From Balneolaceae bacterium UBA2956 (GTDB lineage Bacteria > Bacteroidota > Rhodothermia > Balneolales > Balneolaceae): a stretch of 17,614 nt of DNA. Where the stretch lies: positions 1 to 17,614 of the forward strand of contig DEBM01000052.1 in assembly GCA_002348545.1 (NCBI GenBank), written 5' to 3'. A program made the translations under genes and the position numbers. The number at the start of each line of letters is the position of its first letter. Positions within the stretch are counted from its first letter, which is position 1. This document shows, one piece after another, positions 7,785 through 16,011 of the stretch. The notes beneath the pieces were generated by a model, which saw only the letters and a program-made list of their open reading frames with translations, was not told the DNA's origin and searched no databases.

Positions 7785-8612
7785 GTGACCATAATCCTTC
7801 TCATACTAGGGCTGATAGCAGGACTGATAGCAGGTTTATTTGGAGTGGGAGGAGGGATTATATTTACACCGGTGCTGTTTTTTTTGTTTGAGCAAGCTGG
7901 TATATCTAATTCAGTACCATGGGCGGTAGCATCTGGGCTTATGTGCACATGGATTACCGCGCTAGCTAGCGTAGTGAGGCAGTATAACCAACAACATTTA
8001 TTTGTAAAAGAGGGTCTTTTGTTGGGTTTCTTTGGAGCTTTAGGTATTAGCATAGGGAAATGGGTACTTCTTTCTCCATACTACAGCCGGACTGAATTTA
8101 TAATTGTATTTAGCAGTCTATTATTCTACAGCGCTGTACTTATGTTTATGCGAGGACGAAAAGCCGAAATCTATAATGAAGTGGACAAAGATGTAAGTTT
8201 CCCATCCTTTAGCCCGAAACAAGCCTCCATTACAGGTCTAATCGGGGGAGGAATAGCCTCGCTTGCGGGTGTAGGAGGTGGAGGCACTATGGTACCAATA
8301 ATGAATCTATTCTTTAAACAGTATTTTCGTAAAGCTGTGAGTATTTCTCATTTAGGTATGTTAACAATGATCACTGTAGGTGTTCTTCAGTTGATGGCAG
8401 AACAACCAGAATTAAACGGGGCAGGACAAAGTTTAACAAAGTGGACTCTCGGATATGTCGATTTAGGAGCAGTTAATTCAATGGGGTGGACGGCACTATT
8501 GGGCGCTTATTGTGGGGCATGGCTAAATCATAAAATACCACGACATTATTTACAACTAGGTTTTGCATTATTGGCCTTAGTCATGGGTACCCGACTTTTA
8601 TTAACTTTATAA
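7785..8612 (+). CDS. TauE/SafE-type (TSUP) membrane permease
   Basis: Inner-membrane protein of 275 residues with about eight hydrophobic segments, of the TSUP family associated with export or import of sulfite, sulfoacetate or related anions. The internal duplication typical of the family is visible. GLIAGLIAGLFGVGGGIIFTP (about residues 9-29) is mirrored by GLIGGGIASLAGVGGGGTMVP (about 151-171). The start is a GTG at 7785; an in-frame alternative just upstream is blocked by a stop, and the GTG leads directly into the first membrane helix. It follows the PhzF-like gene by 27 bases and is closed by a hairpin terminator about 20 bases downstream. No sulfur-metabolism gene is near, so the substrate is not known. 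Confidence 0.92.
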   Translation: MTIILLILGLIAGLIAGLFGVGGGIIFTPVLFFLFEQAGISNSVPWAVASGLMCTWITALASVVRQYNQQHLFVKEGLLLGFFGALGISIGKWVLLSPYYSRTEFIIVFSSLLFYSAVLMFMRGRKAEIYNEVDKDVSFPSFSPKQASITGLIGGGIASLAGVGGGGTMVPIMNLFFKQYFRKAVSISHLGMLTMITVGVLQLMAEQPELNGAGQSLTKWTLGYVDLGAVNSMGWTALLGAYCGAWLNHKIPRHYLQLGFALLALVMGTRLLLTL

Positions 8613-8628
8613 AATCTGTTAACCTCAT

Positions 8629-8662
8629 AAAAAAAGAAGCCCCTGTTCAAGTGGCTTCTTTT
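8629..8662. terminator. Bidirectional intrinsic terminator between permease gene and ftsZ
   Basis: A perfect 10-base inverted repeat, AAAAGAAGCC at 8632-8641 and GGCTTCTTTT at 8653-8662, encloses an 11-base loop. On the + strand the stem ends in four Ts and lies 20 bases after the permease stop. On the - strand the stem runs into seven Ts (bases 8635-8629), the stronger side, and would end the long division-gene transcript about 140 bases beyond the ftsZ stop. Convergent gene layout and position both fit a shared terminator. Confidence 0.88.
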
Positions 8663-8675
8663 ATTGTTAGCAATC

Positions 8676-8786
8676 TATAGCTAGCCGTCTGTTGGCATAT
8701 ACGTCCTTGCAACGTATATAGCTATAATCCAGTAAACACTGCCGGATTTAGACACCTCATCTAAGGATGCTGTGGGGATGCCGGCA
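8676..8786. other. Structured intergenic segment, probable 3' untranslated region of ftsZ
   Basis: Between the terminator and ftsZ there are two foldable blocks. The first (8676-8726) can form a compact three-way junction. TATAGCT at 8676-8682 pairs with AGCTATA at 8720-8726, enclosing a small GCC/GGC hairpin (8684-8696) and a perfect 8-base hairpin ATATACGT/ACGTATAT (8697-8704 with 8712-8719). The second pairs TGCCGG at 8740-8745 with CCGGCA at 8781-8786 and contains an inner TTAGA/TCTAA hairpin (8748-8752 with 8760-8764). Neither has its own T-run. I found no open frame of useful size. It may be a transcript-stabilising structure, a dispersed repeat or an RNA element; the pairing is seen, the role is not. 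Confidence 0.45.
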
Positions 8787-8800
8787 AATAAATAGACTTT

Positions 8801-10150
8801 CTAGTCCATAATCCTCCTTAAGAAGGCGGGTTGTTCAGATTCGTTTCTTCGAGTATTTTCTGTTCTTTGCTGAAAGTTTGCCACTCTTGCTGCCTGATTT
8901 GGAGTCGTTGGATCAGCGGCAGAACTTTGAGCATCTTCTTTACGAGCATTAATATCTCTACGCAGATAAGAAGGCGTATCTAATCGTTTAAGGTTTCCTT
9001 CCCCTTTGTAGTAGTCCTTGTTTGGCCGTGAAAATTTAGATGCTTCCTCTGCATCGACTCCCTTTTTTACCGCGATCGTTTGCTCAGGCATAGGTGCAGC
9101 TTGTTCACTACCAGCTTGATTAGCCTGTTGAAAAGCTTGTGCTACTCGGTTAGGAGCAACACGAACACTATTTCGATCTTCAGCCAATTCAAAACCAGTC
9201 GCAATTACTGTAACGCGCATTTGATCTCCAAAAGATTCATCCAGTACAGTACCCAGAATAATTTCTGCATCATCGCCTGCTTCCTGCTGAATAATACTTG
9301 TGGCAGTAGTAGTCTCACGCATACCTAATTTAGATCCAGCGGAGATGTTAACGAGTACATTGCGTGCTCCTCGTATGCTAACTCCATCTAAAAGAGGAGA
9401 ATTAATGGCATCTCTGGCTGCGATTTCAGCTCGATCAGAACCTTCAGCAGTAGCAGAGCCCATAATGGCTGCTCCTCCATCGGTCATAGTGGTACGAACA
9501 TCTGCGAAATCTAGGTTTATAAGGCCAGGCATCAAAATTAAGTCACTTATACCTCGAGTAGCGTTATACAAGACCTCATTGGCCATAGCAAATGCTTCTA
9601 TTAATGAGGTTGATTCATCACCTATATCTAATAGACGTTCATTTGGAATGACAATGACAGTATCGCATTGCTTTTTTAATTCGGATATGCCTTCCAAGGC
9701 ATATTTCTTTCTTATACGTCCTTCGCATTCAAACGGAGTAGTAACGATGCCAACGGTTAAAATCCCTTTACGCCTCGCCATTCCAGCGACTACTGGAGCG
9801 CCACCAGTTCCGGTTCCTCCACCCATACCGGCAGTCACGAATACCATGTCAGCACTTTCAATGGTTTCTTCAATATCGTGTCGGTTTTCTTCCACTGCTT
9901 CTCGACCAACTTCTGGGCGCGCGCCGGCTCCCAAACCGCTTGTTAGGGCAGTACCAACCTGTACTTTTATATTAGCTAAGCTGTTTTTAAGCGCTTGTGC
10001 ATCGGTATTTAGAGCAATGTACTCAACACTGTCTAAACCCATATTTATCATATTATTGATAGCATTTCCGCCACCACCGCCAACACCAATTACCTTGATT
10101 TTGGCATTTTCCTGACTTTTTTCGTCAAAGTAGAATCTTGAATTTGACAT
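8801..10150 (-). CDS. ftsZ: Cell division GTPase FtsZ
   Basis: Tubulin-like GTPase that polymerises at mid-cell into the Z-ring. The 449-residue protein has the nucleotide-binding domain with IGVGGGGGNAINNM (21-34) and the tubulin signature GMGGGTGTGGAPV (108-120). The T7 synergy loop NLDFADV (about 212-218) supplies the catalytic aspartate to the neighbouring subunit. A C-terminal domain extends to about residue 325, followed by a long polar, Gln/Ala/Arg-rich linker of about 115 residues. The protein ends in the conserved tail peptide PAFLRRIMD (441-449), the docking site for FtsA and other partners. A clear Shine-Dalgarno precedes the ATG. It is the last gene of the - strand cluster and lies 65 bases downstream of ftsA. 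Confidence 0.98.
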   Translation of the reverse strand: MSNSRFYFDEKSQENAKIKVIGVGGGGGNAINNMINMGLDSVEYIALNTDAQALKNSLANIKVQVGTALTSGLGAGARPEVGREAVEENRHDIEETIESADMVFVTAGMGGGTGTGGAPVVAGMARRKGILTVGIVTTPFECEGRIRKKYALEGISELKKQCDTVIVIPNERLLDIGDESTSLIEAFAMANEVLYNATRGISDLILMPGLINLDFADVRTTMTDGGAAIMGSATAEGSDRAEIAARDAINSPLLDGVSIRGARNVLVNISAGSKLGMRETTTATSIIQQEAGDDAEIILGTVLDESFGDQMRVTVIATGFELAEDRNSVRVAPNRVAQAFQQANQAGSEQAAPMPEQTIAVKKGVDAEEASKFSRPNKDYYKGEGNLKRLDTPSYLRRDINARKEDAQSSAADPTTPNQAARVANFQQRTENTRRNESEQPAFLRRIMD

Positions 10151-10155
10151 GTCTA

Positions 10156-10163
10156 CTCCTTTT
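10156..10163 (-). promoter_or_regulatory. Strong Shine-Dalgarno of ftsZ
   Basis: AAAAGGAG on the - strand lies five bases ahead of the ftsZ ATG. It is the clearest ribosome binding site I saw in the window, where many other starts lack one or are coupled to an upstream stop. It fixes the ftsZ start and fits the need for high FtsZ output. Confidence 0.8.
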
Positions 10164-10215
10164 TGTTGTTTTGTTTACTGAATATTCTGTAGATGAATGC
10201 ATCCTGTTCATGCGA

Positions 10216-11475
10216 TTAAAGTTCTTTGAACCAGCCTCTCATTCGATCGGCTATTTTGTTCATTACCTGCTCTACACTAGTTGCTTTGGAGGAAGCAGGT
10301 ATCATAGTTTTTTGATTATGCATACCTGTTTTTAGGGCATGAATCACTAATCCAACGGCGGTGGCATAAATAGGTGAGTTTACCTCCTCGACTAAACCGC
10401 CTGTAATTCCTAAAGGCAGGCCAATTTTAGCATCCATTCCCAAGCTTTCATTTGCTAGTGGACAGATATTTTTGACTAGAGATCCACCACCTGTTAGAAC
10501 TACTCCAGCACTAAGTGCATCGGAGTATCCACTTCGTTTGATTTCAATACCAACGATCTCAAGAATTTCTTCCATTCGTGCTTGAATGATTTTACCAAGT
10601 ATACTTTTAGTTATTTCTTTGGGAGGTCGGCCTGCAATACCAGGTACTGTGATTACTTCATCTTCTTGAATGAGGTCGGCGTAACTCTCGCCATGTTTAC
10701 GCTTTAAATTCTCTGCTTGGTCGTCTAACACGCTGAGACCAATTCGAATATCATCGGTGACCTTCTGCCCCGCAACGGCAATGACGGCCGTATGTCGTAT
10801 AGTGCTTTCTTGGAAGATGGCTACATCAGTGGTACCCCCGCCAATATCAACCAATACCACTCCAGCTTCTTTTTCTTCTGCGTCTAAGGCTGAATAGGAT
10901 GAGGCTAAAGGTTCAAGGATTATATCCGCAACTTGATAGCCTGCCCGTTCTACACAGCGGTAAATATTTTTGGCTGCAGACACCAAGCCAGTTATGATAT
11001 GCACTTCGGCTTCCATACGCATACCACTCATGCCCACAGGGTCACTGATACCATCTTGACCGTCCACAACAAACTCCTGAGGGATAACATGCAGAATCTG
11101 TTGGTCAGTTGGAAGCATAATGCGTTGACAATCTTCTAGGAGTCGTTCAACATCACGGGCAGTGATTTCATTATCTCGATTGTTAATAGTAATAACTCCT
11201 TTGCTTCGCATGCTTCTAATATGATCACCAGCAATGCCAACATTTACCGAATTTACCTCTATCCCAGAAGCTAACTCGGCCTGGGCTATAGCCTCTTTTA
11301 TCGCATTGACCGTCTTATCAATATTCACAACAACCCCACGATTGAGTCCGTCGCTAGGAGCTTTTCCGACCCCCAATATATTGATTCGTTCCTGCTCGTC
11401 GATAGAAGCTACAATGGCACAAATTTTTGTTGTACCGATGTCGAGCCCTACCATAATACGTTCTGTTTCTGTCAT
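10216..11475 (-). CDS. ftsA: Cell division protein FtsA
   Basis: Actin-like ATPase that tethers FtsZ filaments to the inner membrane. The 419-residue protein shows the actin/Hsp70 ATPase motifs: phosphate-1 loop GLDIGTTKICA (10-20), phosphate-2 VLVDIGGGTTDVAIF (207-221) and the adenosine motif VVLTGGGSLV in the C-terminal third. The FtsA-specific 1C subdomain lies at about residues 85-165 (VNVGIAGDHIRSM to EAEVHIITG). The extreme C-terminus, RMRGWFKEL, is the expected amphipathic membrane-targeting helix. The ATG overlaps the ftsQ stop by four bases, so translation is likely coupled to ftsQ. ftsZ follows after 65 bases. Confidence 0.97.
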   Translation of the reverse strand: MTETERIMVGLDIGTTKICAIVASIDEQERINILGVGKAPSDGLNRGVVVNIDKTVNAIKEAIAQAELASGIEVNSVNVGIAGDHIRSMRSKGVITINNRDNEITARDVERLLEDCQRIMLPTDQQILHVIPQEFVVDGQDGISDPVGMSGMRMEAEVHIITGLVSAAKNIYRCVERAGYQVADIILEPLASSYSALDAEEKEAGVVLVDIGGGTTDVAIFQESTIRHTAVIAVAGQKVTDDIRIGLSVLDDQAENLKRKHGESYADLIQEDEVITVPGIAGRPPKEITKSILGKIIQARMEEILEIVGIEIKRSGYSDALSAGVVLTGGGSLVKNICPLANESLGMDAKIGLPLGITGGLVEEVNSPIYATAVGLVIHALKTGMHNQKTMIPASSKATSVEQVMNKIADRMRGWFKEL

Positions 11476-12218
11476 GATTCCCTCATTATGATTTGATCGT
11501 TATAGCGTAGGTCAATTTGCGCGATATGGGTAATACCCTTTTTTCGGATCACCTGAGTATAAAACAGTTCCCAATTCGCGAGTTTATTTGTAAATGATTC
11601 GACACCAAAGAGAAGCTTAACGCTATTTTCATGACTCAATGCCACAACTCCTTCCACAGGATCAAAGGCAACTTCACTTATGGTAGTCCAAGAAAATTCA
11701 TGTTCCTTTGCTTCCTGCAAAAAATGCGCTATCTGCTCAAAGGCAATTGTATTTAGTGTGTCATCTTGTTCAGCAAAAGCAAAACCATAAACTAGAGGAA
11801 CATTTACCAACTTACCTTCTAAGATTGGCAGTTGCACCCCTTCAATATCTGCATATCGCTCCACAGCTCCACCAACTAATAACGCTATTGGCATCCGTTC
11901 CTCAATAGAAAGATGGAGGGTTCCACCTGGTTCTACATAAGGGTGTACAGACTTTACATAAGCCAAGTTTAGAACTCTATTTTTGAGTTCTTTTAAATTC
12001 AAGCTATCGGGAGATGTTCCTATTGGTACTTGAGCTGCTTCTATTATATCCTCTTGCTCATGAAACCAAATTCCCGATATGCGCAGTGAATCAACCCTGA
12101 GAGATTGTTGCCAATAAAAGCCGCCAATTATCCCCAGCCCAACAAGCAAAAACACAGTAGTGAGTAATGCAGGTCTAGAGGTGATCGATATGCTTTGGGG
12201 TAATTTAGAACTCATCAT
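11472..12218 (-). CDS. ftsQ: Cell division protein FtsQ/DivIB
   Basis: Bitopic membrane protein linking early and late divisome parts. The 248-residue sequence has a short cytoplasmic tail (1-16) and one transmembrane helix (about 17-36, PALLTTVFLLVGLGIIGGFYW). A POTRA domain follows (about 41-112, starting VDSLRISGIWFHEQEDIIEA and ending near LHLSIEERMPIALL), then the FtsQ beta domain with DIEGVQLPI and a terminal beta strand IDLRYNDQIIMR. Overall identity in this family is low, so the call rests on the topology, the ERMPIA and D.EG..LP patterns, and the position between murC and ftsA. The ATG at 12218 overlaps the murC stop (ATGA); a second ATG follows immediately at 12215. Confidence 0.93.
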   Translation of the reverse strand: MMSSKLPQSISITSRPALLTTVFLLVGLGIIGGFYWQQSLRVDSLRISGIWFHEQEDIIEAAQVPIGTSPDSLNLKELKNRVLNLAYVKSVHPYVEPGGTLHLSIEERMPIALLVGGAVERYADIEGVQLPILEGKLVNVPLVYGFAFAEQDDTLNTIAFEQIAHFLQEAKEHEFSWTTISEVAFDPVEGVVALSHENSVKLLFGVESFTNKLANWELFYTQVIRKKGITHIAQIDLRYNDQIIMRES

Positions 12219-13663
12219 TCAAATGGTTTAGATAATTCCAACCACTCCGTAAACTCTTCACCCATAAGGTATATATCGCCTGCTCCCATCGTTATTATGA
12301 TATCATCAGCTTTTACAATATTTTTGAGTTCATCGGCTACGGCTTTTTTATCCCATACATAATGCACGTTTTTATGCCCGTATTGCTCTGCTGTATTCGC
12401 AATCAATGCTCCAGAGATTCCTGTAATGGGCTTTTCTCGTGAGGGATATACGTCGGTTACTACCAATACTTCGGCATCGAAAAAGGAGAGCCCAAATTCT
12501 TTATATAAATCCCGAGTTCTAGAATATAAATGTGGTTGAAATACCGCTATGACGCGTCGATCTGGCCAACCACGATGAGCTGCTTGTAAGGTGGCTTGAA
12601 CTTCTGTGGGATGATGCGCATAGTCATCGATAAGCATAACACCATTAGAGTATTTCTTTTGAAAACGGCGATATACTCCTTCGAACCGTTCTAAGCCGCG
12701 CTTAATTATTTTAAACTCCATTCCCATTTCCAAACCACAGGCAATAGATGCTAAGGCATTCTTGACATTATGTTCACCAGGGGCTTGAAGGCTCACCGTT
12801 CCTAAATTTTCTCCTTGATATAATACAGTAAAATTGGTGGTAAATTGAGAAGCCTGAATTTCAGTGGCACGTAATTGTGCCTGAGGTGTGAGTCCATAGC
12901 TGATAACTCTACGTTCAAGATCAGGTAGAATACTTCTCACATTTTCATCATCCAGACACACAATAACCGAGCCATAAAAAGGAACCTTATTGGCATAGTC
13001 GATGAATGCTTGTTTCACATCCGCTAAATCATCATAGATATCTAGGTGCTCAGCTTCAATATTTGTTATCACTGCTACCGAAGGCGTAAGTCTTAAAAAA
13101 GTGCGATCAAATTCATCCGCTTCGACAATAATTATATCCCCCTTACCAACCACAGCATTGGTTTTGTCAAAACTATGAACTTTACCTCCTACTATTATCG
13201 TTGGGTCATAATTACCTTCTTGAATGACTAAACCGGTCATTGTAGTAGTTGTTGTTTTGCCGTGCGTACCAGCAATGCCTATTCCATACTTCATTCGCAT
13301 GAGTTCAGCCAGCATTTCAGAACGTTTAATAGTGGGAATTCGTTGTTCAATAGCAGCTTTTGTTTCTTCATTTTTATGAGCCTGAACCGCTGATGTGTAG
13401 ACTACTACATCTGCACCGAGTATATGATCGGCATGGTGTCCTTCAAAAATAGATGCTCCTAATTCAGCCAAGCGCTGGGTTGTTTCTCCTAATTGTCCAT
13501 CGGAACCTGAAACCTTATAGCCACGATGAAGTAGGATTTCAGCCATTCCACTCATTCCTATCCCACCAATACCTACCATATGTATATGACGAGTTCGTCC
13601 AAAGCTAGGTTGTTTTTCTAGCCGAAGTGATCCAGAATAGCTATGTTTAGTAGATTTACTCAT
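12215..13663 (-). CDS. murC: UDP-N-acetylmuramate--L-alanine ligase MurC
   Basis: Cytoplasmic ATP-dependent ligase that adds L-alanine to UDP-MurNAc, the first step of stem-peptide assembly. The 482-residue protein has the three Mur ligase domains. The N-terminal Rossmann domain has HMVGIGGIGMSGMAEIL (28-44). The central ATPase has the P-loop GTHGKTTTTTM (132-142), VEADEFDRTFL and NIEAEHLDIY. The C-terminal domain has DDYAHHPTEV and FQPHLYSRT. The DDYAHHPTE and FQPHLYSR pairs separate MurC from MurD, E and F. A 20-odd-residue polar extension precedes the first strand. It overlaps murG upstream by eight bases and ftsQ downstream by four. In many proteobacteria murB and ddl lie between murC and ftsQ; here they are absent from that position. 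Confidence 0.97.
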   Translation of the reverse strand: MSKSTKHSYSGSLRLEKQPSFGRTRHIHMVGIGGIGMSGMAEILLHRGYKVSGSDGQLGETTQRLAELGASIFEGHHADHILGADVVVYTSAVQAHKNEETKAAIEQRIPTIKRSEMLAELMRMKYGIGIAGTHGKTTTTTMTGLVIQEGNYDPTIIVGGKVHSFDKTNAVVGKGDIIIVEADEFDRTFLRLTPSVAVITNIEAEHLDIYDDLADVKQAFIDYANKVPFYGSVIVCLDDENVRSILPDLERRVISYGLTPQAQLRATEIQASQFTTNFTVLYQGENLGTVSLQAPGEHNVKNALASIACGLEMGMEFKIIKRGLERFEGVYRRFQKKYSNGVMLIDDYAHHPTEVQATLQAAHRGWPDRRVIAVFQPHLYSRTRDLYKEFGLSFFDAEVLVVTDVYPSREKPITGISGALIANTAEQYGHKNVHYVWDKKAVADELKNIVKADDIIITMGAGDIYLMGEEFTEWLELSKPFE

Positions 13664-14777
13664 AGCTTTGTTCTATTTCATGTAAGATTTCTTCAGCGAT
13701 ATGCTCGGCAGCAAAAGGTTTAGCTATCGCTAAAGCAGCTTCGTTCATCCTTCGCAATTGTTCCTGATCGGCTAGCAGTCGTGTGACTAATTCTATGAGA
13801 GTATCTCCCACCTCCTCATCGGATAGCATCTGAGCGGCTCCTTGTTTCTGCATCGAGCGCGCATTCATGGTTTGATGGTTTCCAGCGACAAAAGGAGAGG
13901 GAATAAGTATACTCGGTTTACCTGTAACCATTAGCTCAGAGCAGGAACTCGCTCCTGCGCGGCTCACCACTAAATCAGCTACAGCATAGGCAGCGGGCAT
14001 ATCTTCCAGATAGGCATGAAGCCTTAGTCTGGGATAGTCCTCTAACTCAATTTTCTTAATTAGAGTATCGAGATAACGCTTACCGCATTGCCAAATTATA
14101 TACATTCCAGCATGATCGTGCAGAGTCTCTAAACTATGTAGTAATGCTTCGTTAATACTTTTTGCTCCCAAACTTCCTCCCAGTACTAATAAAACCGATC
14201 GATCTTCAGTAATATCAAAGAATGCTCGCGCTTTTAAGGGGTTTCTGTGAACCAGATTTTTCCTAGTTGGGTTGCCCACCATTCGAACTTTGTGCGTAGG
14301 AAAATAGTGTTCTGCATCTGGGAAGGCAGTGAATATATGTTTCGCAGAGGAGCCAAGCATACGATTGGTTAGCCCTGGGTACGAATTTTGCTCTTGAATT
14401 ATCACTGGAATTCCAAAACGATTGGCCATCCATCCCACAGGCCCTGCTACATATCCACCGCATGAGACCATAACAGCAGGTTTAAAACGTTTTAATAACC
14501 AAAAAGATTGAATAAGTGACACCATTAACTTAATGGGGAATAGAGCATTAGAAAAGGTAAATCGTCGTTGCAATCCACTTACCCAAATCGGATAGATCTG
14601 GTACCCCGCTTTAGGGACCGCTAACCATTCCATATGATTCTTAGTGCCTACAAAAGCAATATCAGCTTGCTCCATTTTTACGCCCAAGGCGTCTGCTATG
14701 GAAATGGCCGGGTATACATGACCACCTGTTCCACCGGCTGCAATCATCACGCGATATTTAGAATTCTTGCTAGGCAT
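13656..14777 (-). CDS. murG: UDP-GlcNAc:undecaprenyl-PP-MurNAc-pentapeptide GlcNAc transferase MurG
   Basis: Peripheral inner-membrane glycosyltransferase (GT28) that converts lipid I to lipid II. The 373-residue protein has the N-terminal G-loop AAGGTGGHVYPA (13-24) and the acceptor-side region VSCGGYVAGPV (104-114) with IIQEQNSYPGLTNR (127-139). The second G-loop is LVLGGSLGAKSIN (197-209). The UDP-GlcNAc site follows, VVSRAGASSCSELMVTGKP, and then LIPSPFVAGNHQTMNA. All family landmarks are present. The ATG overlaps the ftsW stop by eight bases, and its own stop overlaps murC by eight bases, so translation of ftsW, murG and murC is probably coupled. Confidence 0.97.
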   Translation of the reverse strand: MPSKNSKYRVMIAAGGTGGHVYPAISIADALGVKMEQADIAFVGTKNHMEWLAVPKAGYQIYPIWVSGLQRRFTFSNALFPIKLMVSLIQSFWLLKRFKPAVMVSCGGYVAGPVGWMANRFGIPVIIQEQNSYPGLTNRMLGSSAKHIFTAFPDAEHYFPTHKVRMVGNPTRKNLVHRNPLKARAFFDITEDRSVLLVLGGSLGAKSINEALLHSLETLHDHAGMYIIWQCGKRYLDTLIKKIELEDYPRLRLHAYLEDMPAAYAVADLVVSRAGASSCSELMVTGKPSILIPSPFVAGNHQTMNARSMQKQGAAQMLSDEEVGDTLIELVTRLLADQEQLRRMNEAALAIAKPFAAEHIAEEILHEIEQSYE

Positions 14778-15960
14778 AAAATAAAGGTCTCCTATCTTTT
14801 CTATGCTTGGAAATATTGAGCAGTAAACCTACTATTGCTCCTGCAAATAATAAATTAGTACCACCATAACTAACAAATGGCATAGGTAGCCCAGTAACCG
14901 GAAATAAACCACTGGCCACCGCTGCATTGACAAAACCGTAAAGGCACAGGTATAGTGTGCAACCTAAAGCCAACAGAGTACCCAAATGATCTTCGGCATT
15001 CCTCGCTACAAAAGCTACCCCTCGTATCATTAGAAAAACAAATATTGCAATGAGAGTAGTGGCGCCCAAAAGACCATATTCTTCTGCAATGATGGCAAAA
15101 ATAAAATCATTATACGGAGTAGGTAAGAAATCACGTTGGGTACTTTTACCTATACCAACTCCAGTAATCTCACCCTGGGCAATAGCAATGTGAGACTGCT
15201 GCGCTTGTCGTCCGGTTCCATCAAGTAAACGCTCGGTTTCGATCTGTTTAATTTGTCTTAAATACTGCTCAATTCTGTCCTGACGAGTATTCGATTGGTT
15301 AATTAGTAAAAAGCCGCCAAACACAGCTAACAAGACCATTGTACTTAATTGTATGATACTAATCCGTCCGACAAACATAAGAATGATGCAAATTCCCATA
15401 AGTAAACCAGCCGTAGAAAAATCTTCGACTCCGATAAGGGCACATGTGATAAATACCCAAATTATGATGGGAATGAACGCCCGTTGAAAGTCTTTTATGT
15501 AATCCTGTTTTTCGTTTAAAAGTACACTTACATGAATGATCAACGAAACGGCGGCCACCGTGGAAGGCTGGAAACCAATCCCTCCAATCGAAAGCCAACG
15601 TTTGGCTCCAAATTGTTCTTCACCAAATATCAACACCATAACCAATAACAGTAAACTAACCACAATGAACGGCCTAGAAAGCTTGGCAATGGTATGATAA
15701 TTTACCTTGGATCCCAGTAAAATGACTACCACCGCAATACCAATTTTAACTAAATGGCGAGTAATCATCTCGAAGGCGGAAGTGTCATTATTTTGGGCAA
15801 AAAATGCGATTGAAGAATACACAGCTAACAAACCAAAACTAAGTAGTATAATAACCGCCATTAGAATATAACGGTCGCTTCCTTGTGCACGCGTATCTAT
15901 TTCCTCTAGGTTAGTACCAAGGACTAGATGAATGTTTCTATTATGATTGGTGTGAATCAA
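14770..15960 (-). CDS. ftsW: Septal peptidoglycan glycosyltransferase FtsW (SEDS family)
   Basis: Polytopic inner-membrane glycosyltransferase that polymerises lipid II at the septum with a partner class B PBP. The 396-residue protein has about ten hydrophobic segments from residue 31 on. SEDS landmarks visible are FGAKRWLSIGGIGFQPS (117-133), EDFSTAGLLMG (179-189), GVGIGKSTQRDFLPTPYNDFIFA (267-289, with the expected catalytic Asp285) and PFVSYGGTNLL (361-371). Position between murD and murG and the wording of the last motif favour FtsW over RodA. The usual QPSE..K motif reads QPST..A here. The start is a TTG at 15960: the frame has a stop three codons upstream, and no ATG or GTG occurs before Met33 inside the first helix. 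It follows murD after 51 bases. Confidence 0.94.
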   Translation of the reverse strand: MIHTNHNRNIHLVLGTNLEEIDTRAQGSDRYILMAVIILLSFGLLAVYSSIAFFAQNNDTSAFEMITRHLVKIGIAVVVILLGSKVNYHTIAKLSRPFIVVSLLLLVMVLIFGEEQFGAKRWLSIGGIGFQPSTVAAVSLIIHVSVLLNEKQDYIKDFQRAFIPIIIWVFITCALIGVEDFSTAGLLMGICIILMFVGRISIIQLSTMVLLAVFGGFLLINQSNTRQDRIEQYLRQIKQIETERLLDGTGRQAQQSHIAIAQGEITGVGIGKSTQRDFLPTPYNDFIFAIIAEEYGLLGATTLIAIFVFLMIRGVAFVARNAEDHLGTLLALGCTLYLCLYGFVNAAVASGLFPVTGLPMPFVSYGGTNLLFAGAIVGLLLNISKHRKDRRPLFYA

Positions 15961-16011
15961 TAGATTTTACTTGAATTGGGTTGGTGTAAATTGTTCATTA
16001 TGCATAATCAA

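Noticed and set aside
9300..10115. Long open frame of 271 codons on the + strand inside ftsZ
   Set aside because: It is antisense to the highly conserved FtsZ GTPase domain and encodes a Pro/Ser-rich sequence with no recognisable family; it is a shadow of ftsZ codon use.
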